From: Methylobacterium sp. PvR107
GTDB lineage: Bacteria; Pseudomonadota; Alphaproteobacteria; Rhizobiales; Beijerinckiaceae
DNA: 64,000 nt
Assembly: GCF_017833295.1 (NCBI RefSeq)
Contig: NZ_JAFIBW010000001.1
Span: 1,364,001-1,428,000 of the forward strand
Reading direction: 5' to 3'
Below are positions 1 to 7,457 of this stretch, piece after piece. The first letter of the stretch is position 1, and every line of letters starts with the position of its first letter. The notes under the pieces were generated by a model. That model saw nothing but the letters and a program-made list of their open reading frames with translations. It was not told the DNA's origin and ran no database searches. A program made the position numbers and the translations under genes.

Positions 1-1744
1 GGATACGGATGCGCAGCGTTTTCGCGAGTTCGATGCCGCCCATGCCGGGCATCACCACATCGGAGAAGACGGCCCGGAAGCCCGCGCCGTCAGCACCCAG
101 GCGTTCGAGCGCCTCTTCAGCGTTGACGACCCATTCGGGCGCGTAGCCAAGGTCCTCCAAGATCTGGGCGCAGAAGCGTCCCACTTCCAGGTTGTCCTCA
201 ACCAGCAGGACAGGCTGGCCCTCGCCGGAGGGCGTCACACCGGCCTCGCGGTCGGTGACGGGCATCTCGGCCGGCGCGTCCGAGACCTCGGGCAGGTATA
301 GCGTGAAATTTGTTCCGCACCCGACCTCGCTCGCCACATCGACGTCACCGCCGGACTGCTTGGCGAAGCCGAATACTTGGGAGAGCCCAAGTCCGGTGCC
401 ACGTCCGACGACCTTCGTCGTGAAGAAGGGCTCGAAGATGCGCCCGAGTATGTCGTCGGGTATGCCCGCGCCGGTGTCGATGAGGGAGATGGCGACGAAC
501 GGCCCGCGCGAGCCCGCATGTCCGCGGATGGTCGGCATGGGCTGTCCGGCGATCACCCGCATCGTCAGCGTCCCGATACCGTCCATGGCATCCCGAGCGT
601 TCACCGCGATGTTCACCACCGCCGTTTCGAACTGATTGACGTCGGCGCGCACCAGCGCGGCCTCGTCCGGAGCTTCGACCGAGACATGGATGCGGGCACC
701 GGTAATGGTGTCGAGCATGTCGGCGACGCCACGCAGGCGCTCGCCGGCATCGAACACCTCGGGCTTGAGGGATTGCCGACGCGCGAAGGCCAGGAGCTGC
801 CCCGTGAGCTTGGCCGCGCGGTCGACAGTGTCCGAAACCGCATCCATGTACCGCTTTCGCCGTTCCTCGGGCAGGTCGGGGCGGCGCAGGAAGTCCACGG
901 AGGACCGGATAATCGTCAACAGGTTGTTGAAGTCGTGGGCGACGCCGCCGGTCAATTGGCCGACGGCCTCAAGCTTCTGCGACTGACGGAGGTCCTGCTC
1001 CATCCTTTCGCGTTCGGCCGCCTCAGCGAGAAGTCTGGCGTTCGCCTCAGCGAGTTCTGCCGTCCGTGCAGCGACCTGGGTTTCCAGGGAAGATCCAGCC
1101 GCACGTAACTGGGCGGCCTGGGCTTCCAGCTCCGCATGCAGCGCGACGACCCCCCGATTGGTCTCCGCAAGCTCGCGGTTGAGGCGGTCCGCCTCGTCCT
1201 GGCGCTCGGCGAGCTCGGCGAGACTGCGCAGGAGCTCGCGGTTCTGCTCGCGCAGGGCGACCAAAGGTTCCGCGGTCCGAGCGCGCGCTACGCCCTCGGC
1301 AAGGGTCGCAAGCCTCTTTCCCGTAAAAGCTTCCGTGCCGTACGGCAGTCGCTTGGCGAAGGTTGCGACCGTGCCCTTGCCGAGCTCGGTCTCGATCTCG
1401 AAGCGGTCCATCAACCGGCGCGAGCCGGTGATGCCGATGCCCAGGCCCGTCGTCGAGCGGTAGCGACCTTCGAGGATCTCGCCGAGGTGGGGGATGCCGG
1501 GTCCCTTGTCGATCACGCGGATCACCAGGGATTGGCCGTCATGCTCCTCGTCAAGGCCGTACTCGACCCTGCCGCCGCCAGCGTAGCCGTAGGCGTTGCG
1601 AGCGATTTCGGAGACCGCCGTGGCTATGCGCGTCTGGTCTTGGACCTCGAAGCCGAGGTGCTCGGCGAGCCGACGCACGCGCTGGCGCACGGTAATGATG
1701 TCGTCCTCGTGCTCGATCTGTGTGGCGATCAGGGGCCATCTCAT
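1..1744 (-). CDS. Hybrid sensor histidine kinase with N-terminal RsbT-like ATPase domain (3' end cut by window)
   Basis: Open frame from an ATG at 1744 that runs off the left edge. In order: an RsbT-like GHKL ATPase domain (about residues 1-135, motif DKGPGIP then TTGLGIG); a coiled coil (about 140-250); a HisKA/HATPase kinase core with the phospho-acceptor in VAHDFNNLL near residue 268 and the G-box TGLGLSQVFG; and a C-terminal receiver domain (from about 510) with acceptor Asp in DVVMPGMGG. The start overlaps the preceding phosphatase stop (ATGA), so translation is coupled and this is the last visible gene of the stressosome operon. It probably links the RsbRST switch to a two-component phosphorelay. 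The N-terminal anti-sigma-type domain on a hybrid kinase may let it dock on the RsbRS complex; that is inference. Confidence 0.88.
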   Translation of the reverse strand, partial: MRWPLIATQIEHEDDIITVRQRVRRLAEHLGFEVQDQTRIATAVSEIARNAYGYAGGGRVEYGLDEEHDGQSLVIRVIDKGPGIPHLGEILEGRYRSTTGLGIGITGSRRLMDRFEIETELGKGTVATFAKRLPYGTEAFTGKRLATLAEGVARARTAEPLVALREQNRELLRSLAELAERQDEADRLNRELAETNRGVVALHAELEAQAAQLRAAGSSLETQVAARTAELAEANARLLAEAAERERMEQDLRQSQKLEAVGQLTGGVAHDFNNLLTIIRSSVDFLRRPDLPEERRKRYMDAVSDTVDRAAKLTGQLLAFARRQSLKPEVFDAGERLRGVADMLDTITGARIHVSVEAPDEAALVRADVNQFETAVVNIAVNARDAMDGIGTLTMRVIAGQPMPTIRGHAGSRGPFVAISLIDTGAGIPDDILGRIFEPFFTTKVVGRGTGLGLSQVFGFAKQSGGDVDVASEVGCGTNFTLYLPEVSDAPAEMPVTDREAGVTPSGEGQPVLLVEDNLEVGRFCAQILEDLGYAPEWVVNAEEALERLGADGAGFRAVFSDVVMPGMGGIELAKTLRIRI

Positions 1745-2730
1745 CCCCCGTCGCCCCGTACGACGATGACAGTCGCGTCATCCCGCGCCCGAGCGAAGTC
1801 TCGATAGATCAAGCCCGCCACGAGTGTGGGATGCGCTCCTGTAATCCCTGGAAAGGCATCGAGGGACCATCCGGTCGCGATCCCGTCCGAACACAAGACG
1901 AACACGTCGGCCGGGCGCATCGGGTACTCGAACTCCTGAATGCGCCGGGCAGCATGGCCCGCCGTGCCGGGGAGGGAAACCGTGCGCTTGCTCGCCTCGC
2001 CGGAGACGACGGCTCCCAGGACGTTGCCGATGCCCGCGAACGCAAGCTTGCCGGCATCCCGACTGTAGCGTGCGACCGAGACCGCCCCGCCACGGGTATG
2101 CGACAGTCCCGCGTGGATTGCGGATAAAATCGCGCTGGGAGACTTGTCTTGATGCTGCCGGAACAGCCGCAGGGCCTCCTCGGACGCCTTGGCCGCATCC
2201 GGCCCGTGGCCGAGCCCGTCCGCCACGATGGCTGTCCAGCCGTCGGCCCGCTCGCGCACAGCATAAGCGTCACCGTTCGCAGTCTCGCCCCTCAGAGGCA
2301 CCGTCACCGCGCCGAATGTCGCTGCCGCAGGAGCCGCCCGGACGCTCGAAAGGCGCGACTGCACCGCCGTGCCTGAGCCAGGCCGCGATGCGATGTCGAA
2401 GGTATCGGACAACCGTCGCACGGCGCCTAAGCCCTCGCCGGCGCTGCCGCCCGTGGAATGCCCATCGCGCAGGGCCAAGCCGAGATCCGAAAGGCCAGGT
2501 CCCTTGTCGAGGGAGAGAATCTCAACGCCCGAGCCAGTCCCGTCCTCGTAGATACCGATGAGGATCTCGCCCGGCGCGCCGTACTTCACGACGTTCGTGG
2601 CGAGCTCGGTCACGACGAGGGCCACCCGTCCAGCAGCGGTCTCGTCGAACCCAATGGAATGCGCGACGGCCAAGGCGCGCCGTCGCGCCTCGGACACCTG
2701 GCTCGCCTCCGTGACGGTGACCCGGTCCAT
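1741..2730 (-). CDS. RsbT-type kinase domain fused to RsbX/SpoIIE-type PP2C phosphatase
   Basis: 329 aa in two parts. The N-terminal half (about 1-135) is a GHKL ATPase of the anti-sigma/RsbT kind (LVVTELATNVVKYG, then DKGPGLSD). The C-terminal half (about 140-329) is a PP2C/SpoIIE-like phosphatase of RsbX size with metal-binding acidic motifs VADGLGHG and LCSDGIATGW. In the Bacillus stressosome, RsbX removes the phosphates that RsbT adds to RsbR and RsbS, so this chain carries both a kinase-type and a phosphatase domain. It starts 2 nt after the RsbT stop and its own stop overlaps the kinase start, so it lies mid-operon. Whether the N-terminal half still phosphorylates protein or only binds partners cannot be told from sequence. 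Confidence 0.88.
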   Translation of the reverse strand: MDRVTVTEASQVSEARRRALAVAHSIGFDETAAGRVALVVTELATNVVKYGAPGEILIGIYEDGTGSGVEILSLDKGPGLSDLGLALRDGHSTGGSAGEGLGAVRRLSDTFDIASRPGSGTAVQSRLSSVRAAPAAATFGAVTVPLRGETANGDAYAVRERADGWTAIVADGLGHGPDAAKASEEALRLFRQHQDKSPSAILSAIHAGLSHTRGGAVSVARYSRDAGKLAFAGIGNVLGAVVSGEASKRTVSLPGTAGHAARRIQEFEYPMRPADVFVLCSDGIATGWSLDAFPGITGAHPTLVAGLIYRDFARARDDATVIVVRGDGG

Positions 2731-2732
2731 AC

Positions 2733-3137
2733 CTACTTCCAGCGCGCGATTGTCACGCGTGTGCCTACCCCGGGCGTCGACGTTATGTGGAACTCGTTGG
2801 AGAGCCGTTTGGCTCCGCCGAGCCCCAGCCCCAGCCCCCCGCCGGAGGTGTAATGGTCGGTCATCGCCTGCTCGATGTCGGCGATGCCCGGACCTTGGTC
2901 CTCGAAGGTGAGCCGCAGGCCCTTGCGCCTGCCGACCTGGACGATCTCTGCGCGGACGTCGCCGCCCCCACCGTAATCGAGGGTGTTGCGCGCGAGTTCG
3001 CTCGCCGCGGTGACGATCTTGGTCTGGTCGACGAGGCCGAGGCCAATCTCGATGGCCAGTGCGCGTACTTGCTGACGCACGCGGACGACGTCGTCTCTGG
3101 AGCGGACCGGAAAGGACTCAGCCTTCGTGACCGTCAC
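2733..3137 (-). CDS. rsbT: RsbT-like serine/threonine-protein kinase (stressosome switch kinase)
   Basis: 134 aa, the usual RsbT length. It is a single GHKL ATPase domain with N-box SELARNTLDYG, G1 box DQGPGIAD and a glycine-rich lid GGGLGLGLGG. RsbT phosphorylates STAS-domain Ser/Thr in RsbR and RsbS and is then released to act on a downstream partner. Its start lies 20 nt inside the end of rsbS, so the two are translationally coupled and probably made in fixed ratio. No RsbU gene is visible; the fused phosphatase and hybrid kinase downstream are the likely outputs. Confidence 0.92.
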   Translation of the reverse strand: MTVTKAESFPVRSRDDVVRVRQQVRALAIEIGLGLVDQTKIVTAASELARNTLDYGGGGDVRAEIVQVGRRKGLRLTFEDQGPGIADIEQAMTDHYTSGGGLGLGLGGAKRLSNEFHITSTPGVGTRVTIARWK

Positions 3138-3519
3138 GGTTGCTCCCGAAGCTCTCCTCGTCCTCGAATAGCCGGGCCTGGATCAGCGCCATGCCCCGTT
3201 CGACGTTGAGAGCCGTCTTGATGCCGGTGAGCTCCAGCCCGAGCTCGACCAGGGTTATGGCAACCGCCGGGCGCATGCCAGCCACCACGGTCTCGGCGTC
3301 GAGCACCCGTGAGACCGCGGCGATGCTCACGAGCATACGACCGATGAAAGAGTCGACGATCTCCAGTGCTGAGATCTCGATGAGCACGCCGCGGGCGCCG
3401 GTCCGCGCGATCATCGCCGTCAGGTCCTCCTCCAGGGCCAAAGCCAGACGGTCATGCATGTCGACCTGGATGGTGACGATCAGCGCGCCACCCAGCTTGA
3501 GGATCGGGATGCGGTCCAT
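3118..3519 (-). CDS. rsbS: RsbS-like STAS-domain stressosome scaffold protein
   Basis: 133 aa made of one STAS domain. The conserved phospho-acceptor serine is seen in EIVDSFIGRM, and the expected GMRPAVAITLVELG helix follows. RsbS forms the core of the stressosome with RsbR and is phosphorylated by RsbT. It follows the RsbR gene by 4 nt and overlaps rsbT by 20 nt, the canonical R-S-T order. The ATG at 3519 is the natural start. Confidence 0.92.
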   Translation of the reverse strand: MDRIPILKLGGALIVTIQVDMHDRLALALEEDLTAMIARTGARGVLIEISALEIVDSFIGRMLVSIAAVSRVLDAETVVAGMRPAVAITLVELGLELTGIKTALNVERGMALIQARLFEDEESFGSNRDGHEG

Positions 3520-3523
3520 GGCG

Positions 3524-4537
3524 TCAGCGGCGCTCCTCGGCCGTAGGCTGCTGACGGACGACCTTGCGGCCGGTGCGTCTCAAAGCGACCGCGAACGCAT
3601 CGGCCAGCGTCGACTTCGAGATAACGTTCAGCTCGACCCCGAGATGCACCATGGTCTGCGCGATCTGCGGGCGGATGCCGGACACGATGCAGTCGGTGCC
3701 CATTAGGCGGGCGGCGGCAACGGTCTTGAGGAGGTGCTGAGCGACCAGCGTGTCGACGGTCGGCACGCCGGTGATGTCGATGATGGCGATCTCGGCTTCC
3801 TCGTCGACGATGGCCTGAAGCAGGTTCTCCATGACGACGCCGGTCCGGGCGCTGTCGAGCGTGCCGATCAGCGGTAGAGCGAGGATGCCGTCCCAAAGCC
3901 GAACCACGGGCGTGGAGAGTTCGGCGATTTCCTGTCCCTGTCGTCCGATGACCTCCTCGCGGCTCGCCAGGTAGACTTCCATGGTTTGCAGCCCAAGCCG
4001 GTCGAGTACTTTCCCCGCCGCCCATATGCCGGCCGCGAGCGTGTGCGTGTCAGCGTCGGACTTCCGCTGTAACGCCTCGAAGATCGGCTCCTTCAGCGAG
4101 AAGACGAAGTTCGCGGTGTCGGTCGGGGTGAAGCCTTGGATCGCACGGGAGCGTGAGATATCGGCGAGGGTCTCGCGCACCGGTGCGAAGTTCTCCGCGT
4201 CCGCGTCAAGCTCCCCTGTGCCGAGGGATTCGCGGAGCTGGGCGAGCACAGCCTTGGCCTGGGTCTGGAGCTCCGCCTCACGGATGCGTCCGCTCTGCAG
4301 CGAGACGCCTTCCCGTAAGGATGCGAGCCAAGCATCGAGGATCGCGCTCTCACCCTCCGCAAGGGCCTTCGTCAGCACTCCGGCGCCATCCATGATCATG
4401 AAACGTTCCTCGCCGTCCTCATTGCGGTCTAGCCTGATCGCGGCGGCTTCGATAGCTTCATGAATCAGCGATACGGGTGGATCAGGTGGTGTACCCGGCT
4501 CCTGCGATCCCACGGGCAACACCGATATGCGCGCCAT
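3524..4537 (-). CDS. rsbR: RsbR-like stressosome sensor with C-terminal STAS domain
   Basis: 337 aa from the ATG at 4537. A TTG at 4618 would add 27 residues of low-complexity Arg-rich sequence, so the ATG is preferred, though neither start has a strong ribosome site. The N-terminal half (about 15-215) is a helical RsbR_N/globin-like sensory domain. The C-terminal 110 residues are a STAS domain with the threonine phosphorylation motif GVPTVDTLVAQ. As the first gene of the operon it is the presumed sensor whose STAS domain joins RsbS. The signal sensed is not evident. Confidence 0.88.
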   Translation of the reverse strand: MARISVLPVGSQEPGTPPDPPVSLIHEAIEAAAIRLDRNEDGEERFMIMDGAGVLTKALAEGESAILDAWLASLREGVSLQSGRIREAELQTQAKAVLAQLRESLGTGELDADAENFAPVRETLADISRSRAIQGFTPTDTANFVFSLKEPIFEALQRKSDADTHTLAAGIWAAGKVLDRLGLQTMEVYLASREEVIGRQGQEIAELSTPVVRLWDGILALPLIGTLDSARTGVVMENLLQAIVDEEAEIAIIDITGVPTVDTLVAQHLLKTVAAARLMGTDCIVSGIRPQIAQTMVHLGVELNVISKSTLADAFAVALRRTGRKVVRQQPTAEERR

Positions 4538-4952
4538 GCCTTGAGCAGATGGACCAAGGCGCGGACGCTGAAAGCCTTCACCGCGAGCATTGGGGCGGCG
4601 CTTTCGCCAATCGCTCAAGCTCGCGATTGCGTTGCCTCGCTTTTTTAAACGGACGAGATCGTATTCCGTCTGCTTTCAAGAAGCGGGCAGATACGGCCGA
4701 GCGACTGCAATGGGCGCGCAGGCGAAGGTCCCGTCCTGTACGCGATCGCGATCACGCGTGACGGGGTCTGGCCGAAAGCGGCCCGTCCGTTCTGGACAAG
4801 AAACCGGAAAGGCAGTCGTCGGTGTGATGCCCACACACCTCGCCCGCTCAGACGTACGGAAGGCTCACTTGCAGGCGGTCTGATTGGATCGAGCATGCGT
4901 GTCGTCCCGGTATCCCAACATCCAGAGCGACCGGGTCGGTGGCGCCGGTGCT
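4538..4952. other. Intergenic region upstream of the stressosome operon
   Basis: No convincing gene; short open frames here lack family features. It must hold the promoter of the minus-strand stressosome operon, but I could not pick out a GGAAC/CGTT EcfG-type promoter by eye. Around 4766-4794 lies a copy of a degenerate intergenic repeat (GTCTGGCCGAAAGC, then GTCCG) that recurs near 26222 and, in weaker form, 54307. Confidence 0.5.
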
Positions 4953-5420
4953 TCAGATCGGCGATCGTTCAAAGGCCTCGATGAAGTCATCCGAGGCAAT
5001 CACCGAGAGGGCAGCGCGCAAGCTGCGGGCCTCCTCGACACCGAAGGCACGCTCGAAGCGATCCTGAGCTGTTTCCCACAGCCGTGTCGTCTCGGCGAGC
5101 TTGGCGACGCCAGCCTCGGTCAGCGACACCCGTCGTACACGCTGGTCCTGCCCATCTGCCGCCAAAGCGACGAAGCCATCGCGCTCCAGGGGCTTGATGT
5201 TGTGCGCGAGCGCGGAGCGGTCGAGGATCAACGCAGCGGCCAGTTCACCCATCGTCGGCGATCCGGCTCGCGCGATGTGGATCAGGATTGAGCGCTGGGT
5301 CGAGCGCAACCCGCTTGGTGCCAGCACGGCGTCATAGAGCTGCGAGACGCGCCGAGTCGCCTTTCGCAGCGCCGTCCCGTTGCACGCACCCGCTCGTGGC
5401 ATCGTTGTCGGCTGTCCCAT
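4953..5420 (-). CDS. MarR-family transcriptional regulator
   Basis: 155 aa with a winged helix-turn-helix. The recognition region is LAAALILDRSALAHNIKPLE followed by the wing DGQDQRVRRVSLTEAG, the standard MarR layout. The start at 5420 has a strong ribosome site (AAGGAG, 5 nt spacing). It is divergent from the tautomerase/reductase/MATE genes, with palindromes in the 260-nt gap that suit a MarR dimer. It probably represses itself and the divergent genes in response to a small aromatic or toxic ligand; the ligand is unknown. Confidence 0.9.
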   Translation of the reverse strand: MGQPTTMPRAGACNGTALRKATRRVSQLYDAVLAPSGLRSTQRSILIHIARAGSPTMGELAAALILDRSALAHNIKPLERDGFVALAADGQDQRVRRVSLTEAGVAKLAETTRLWETAQDRFERAFGVEEARSLRAALSVIASDDFIEAFERSPI

Positions 5421-5504
5421 CGCCGCTCCTTAGCGTGTTGAGTTCGTGCCACGCCAGTTTGGCCGCCTGAAATCACCGCGGGCGGACGACCTCGCTGCAC
5501 CCTT

Positions 5505-5524
5505 GCAAATTATTTGCATATGCA
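5505..5524. promoter_or_regulatory. Probable MarR operator (two overlapping palindromes)
   Basis: A perfect inverted repeat GCAAATTATTTGC at 5505-5517 overlaps a second palindrome TGCATATGCA at 5515-5524. It lies between the divergent MarR gene and the tautomerase gene. The AT-rich palindrome stands out in a GC-rich gap and has the size typical of MarR sites. Confidence 0.55.
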
Positions 5525-5680
5525 CATAAATGCCGCGACGACGGATTTGGCGGCAGAAAGCCAGCACCCGCCGCAAGCGAATATCGCCGGCATCCGAGCG
5601 GCCGAACGCCCGGATCTAAACGCCTACAGCTGAACGGCAGAGACGCGGCTCGGCCAGCCCCATAGCGGAGACAGCGAGAG

Positions 5681-6067
5681 ATGCCCTACCTGCAGTTCAA
5701 TTTGCCCAAGCAGTTTCCGGCCGCAGTCAAGCGCCACGTCGCAGAAGCTGCCTGCCGCGCCTATGCCGAGATCATGGAGACGCAGCTCTGGCGGCCGAAT
5801 GTCGGCATGGCCGAGCTGGGTGCCGACAACCTGTTTCATCTCGATGACGCGGGACTCCAGGAGATCGTCATGGTGCTGGTCGAGTGCCGCCGCGGCCGCT
5901 CGTCCGATCAGCGCTTGGCACTGGCGCGCAGGCTCGTCGAGCTGTGCACGGACGCCTTCGGCATCGCGCCGGGGCAGGTGTTCGTCGAGTTCACCGCCCA
6001 TGCCGGCGACGAGATGTTCAGGAACGGCGACTGGGTGCAGGACTGGCGCGCCGACGAGGCAGCGTAG
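5681..6067 (+). CDS. Tautomerase-superfamily protein (4-oxalocrotonate tautomerase/MIF-like)
   Basis: 128 aa that begins Met-Pro, which would expose the catalytic amino-terminal proline of the tautomerase superfamily after Met removal. The length fits the longer, MIF-like or cis-CaaD-like branch rather than the 60-aa 4-OT branch. The C-terminal part (GIAPGQVFVEFTAHAGDEMF) is the expected second beta-alpha-beta unit. GCGAGAG precedes the ATG. It opens a forward run with a PanE-like reductase and a MATE pump behind the MarR operator, suggesting detoxification or catabolism of a keto/enol compound. Substrate unknown. Confidence 0.75.
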   Translation: MPYLQFNLPKQFPAAVKRHVAEAACRAYAEIMETQLWRPNVGMAELGADNLFHLDDAGLQEIVMVLVECRRGRSSDQRLALARRLVELCTDAFGIAPGQVFVEFTAHAGDEMFRNGDWVQDWRADEAA

Positions 6068-6107
6068 TCCCCGGGCCAATCTCCCGAAACAGCATCTGGG
6101 AGCGACC

Positions 6108-7031
6108 ATGCGCATACTCGTCGTTGGAGCCGGCTCGACCGGCGGCTATTTCGGAGCCCGTCTGGCGCAAGCCGGCCGCGACGTGACCTTCCTGGTGCGG
6201 CCGACGCGGGCGGAGCAGTTGCGGGGCAGAGGGCTGCGGATCGTCAGCCCGCACGGCAACGCGACGATCGCGCCGTCCTTCGTCACCGCAGCCGAGCTCC
6301 GCGAACCCTTCGATGTGGTGCTGCTCACGGTGAAGGCGCCTGCCCTCGGCGCGGCCCTGGAGGACGTCGCGGCTGCTGTCGGTCCCAACACGATGATCCT
6401 GCCTGTGCTGAACGGGATGCGGCATGTCGAGACCATAACGGCTCGCTTCGGCGCAAACGCGCTGGTTGGATGCGCCTGCAAGATCGCGACGATCCTCGAC
6501 GACGATGGGACCGTCGTCCAACTCACGACGCTGCAGGATTTCGCCTACGGGGAATTGAATGGGGTGCGCACCGACCGCCTCGTGCGCCTCGACCAAGTGA
6601 TGCGCGGCGCGGGTTTCGACGCGCGGCTCTCATCCGACATTGCGTTGGAGATGTGGGAGAAATGGATCTTGCTGGCGACCGTCGGCGGGATCACGTGCCT
6701 GATGCGTGGGCCGGTCGGTACGATCGTGCAAGCGCCCGGCGGCAGAGACTTCATCGCGGCCTTCCTCGATGAGGTGGTGGCTGTCGTCTCGAAGATCGGA
6801 CGTACGCCGAGCGAGCGGTTTCTCGCCGCAGCGCGCGCGCAGCTCACGGATCCCGGTTCGCAGCAGACGTCGTCGATGTACCGAGACCTCGTGAAAGGCC
6901 GCCCCGTCGAGGCCGACCAGATCCTCGGCGATCTCGCGGCGCGTGGCCGATCGGCAGGTATGCCGGCGCCGCTGATTGGCGCGGCTTACACGCATCTGTC
7001 GGTCTACCAGTCGAGCGGTCGACCGACATAG
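6108..7031 (+). CDS. 2-dehydropantoate 2-reductase (PanE/ApbA) family oxidoreductase
   Basis: 307 aa from the ATG at 6108; the open frame extends upstream, but the NAD(P)-binding motif GAGSTGGYFGARLAQAG begins right after this Met. The C-terminal helical domain has the family pattern EMWEKWILLATVGGITCL. True PanE makes pantoate for coenzyme A. Here the gene sits with a tautomerase and a drug/metabolite pump under a MarR regulator, so a paralogous role reducing another 2-keto compound is at least as likely. It starts 40 nt after the tautomerase stop. Confidence 0.85.
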   Translation: MRILVVGAGSTGGYFGARLAQAGRDVTFLVRPTRAEQLRGRGLRIVSPHGNATIAPSFVTAAELREPFDVVLLTVKAPALGAALEDVAAAVGPNTMILPVLNGMRHVETITARFGANALVGCACKIATILDDDGTVVQLTTLQDFAYGELNGVRTDRLVRLDQVMRGAGFDARLSSDIALEMWEKWILLATVGGITCLMRGPVGTIVQAPGGRDFIAAFLDEVVAVVSKIGRTPSERFLAAARAQLTDPGSQQTSSMYRDLVKGRPVEADQILGDLAARGRSAGMPAPLIGAAYTHLSVYQSSGRPT

Positions 7032-7214
7032 GCGGCTTCCATTCAACCGACGAAGCCGTCCCTGAAAGCGTCGGCCCCTCAATGGCGAACGACCACACGG
7101 CCCCGAACCTGCTGCGCCGGCAGGCCGGAGCCGGATGCAAGCTGAAGCCGAGATTCGCTGAAGCCAAGCCGACGTCGCGAGTCCGATCATCCCCCTCGGT
7201 GCAAGGACGCCCTC

Positions 7215-7457
7215 ATGACGTTCCGTCCAGCCACGGACCGTTGCGCGCTAGCAGGCCCGGTCGCGGTCGCGCTTGTCACGGGTTCAGGTTTCGCGCGATC
7301 GGATCAGGCATCGCGGCCGGTTCGCAACGGTCGAAGCGGCCTGTGGGACCGGCACGATAACAGCGCTGTCCAGCAAGGCGACGGGATTCCTGCAGCGGCG
7401 TTCGCCGACAGGACCAGCCCTCTCGTGCGCGACCCCTCTCCGGAAGCACGCGCATGA
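7215..7457 (+). CDS. Possible small protein translated just ahead of the MATE gene
   Basis: 80 aa with AAGGA about 8 nt before its ATG and a weakly hydrophobic stretch (ALAGPVAVALVTGSG) that could be a poor signal sequence. Its TGA overlaps the ATG of the MATE gene (ATGA), an arrangement that could couple translation. No family is recognised and the composition is not convincing, so this may be a leader ORF or chance. The preceding 7032-7214 holds no gene I can support. Confidence 0.3.
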   Translation: MTFRPATDRCALAGPVAVALVTGSGFARSDQASRPVRNGRSGLWDRHDNSAVQQGDGIPAAAFADRTSPLVRDPSPEARA

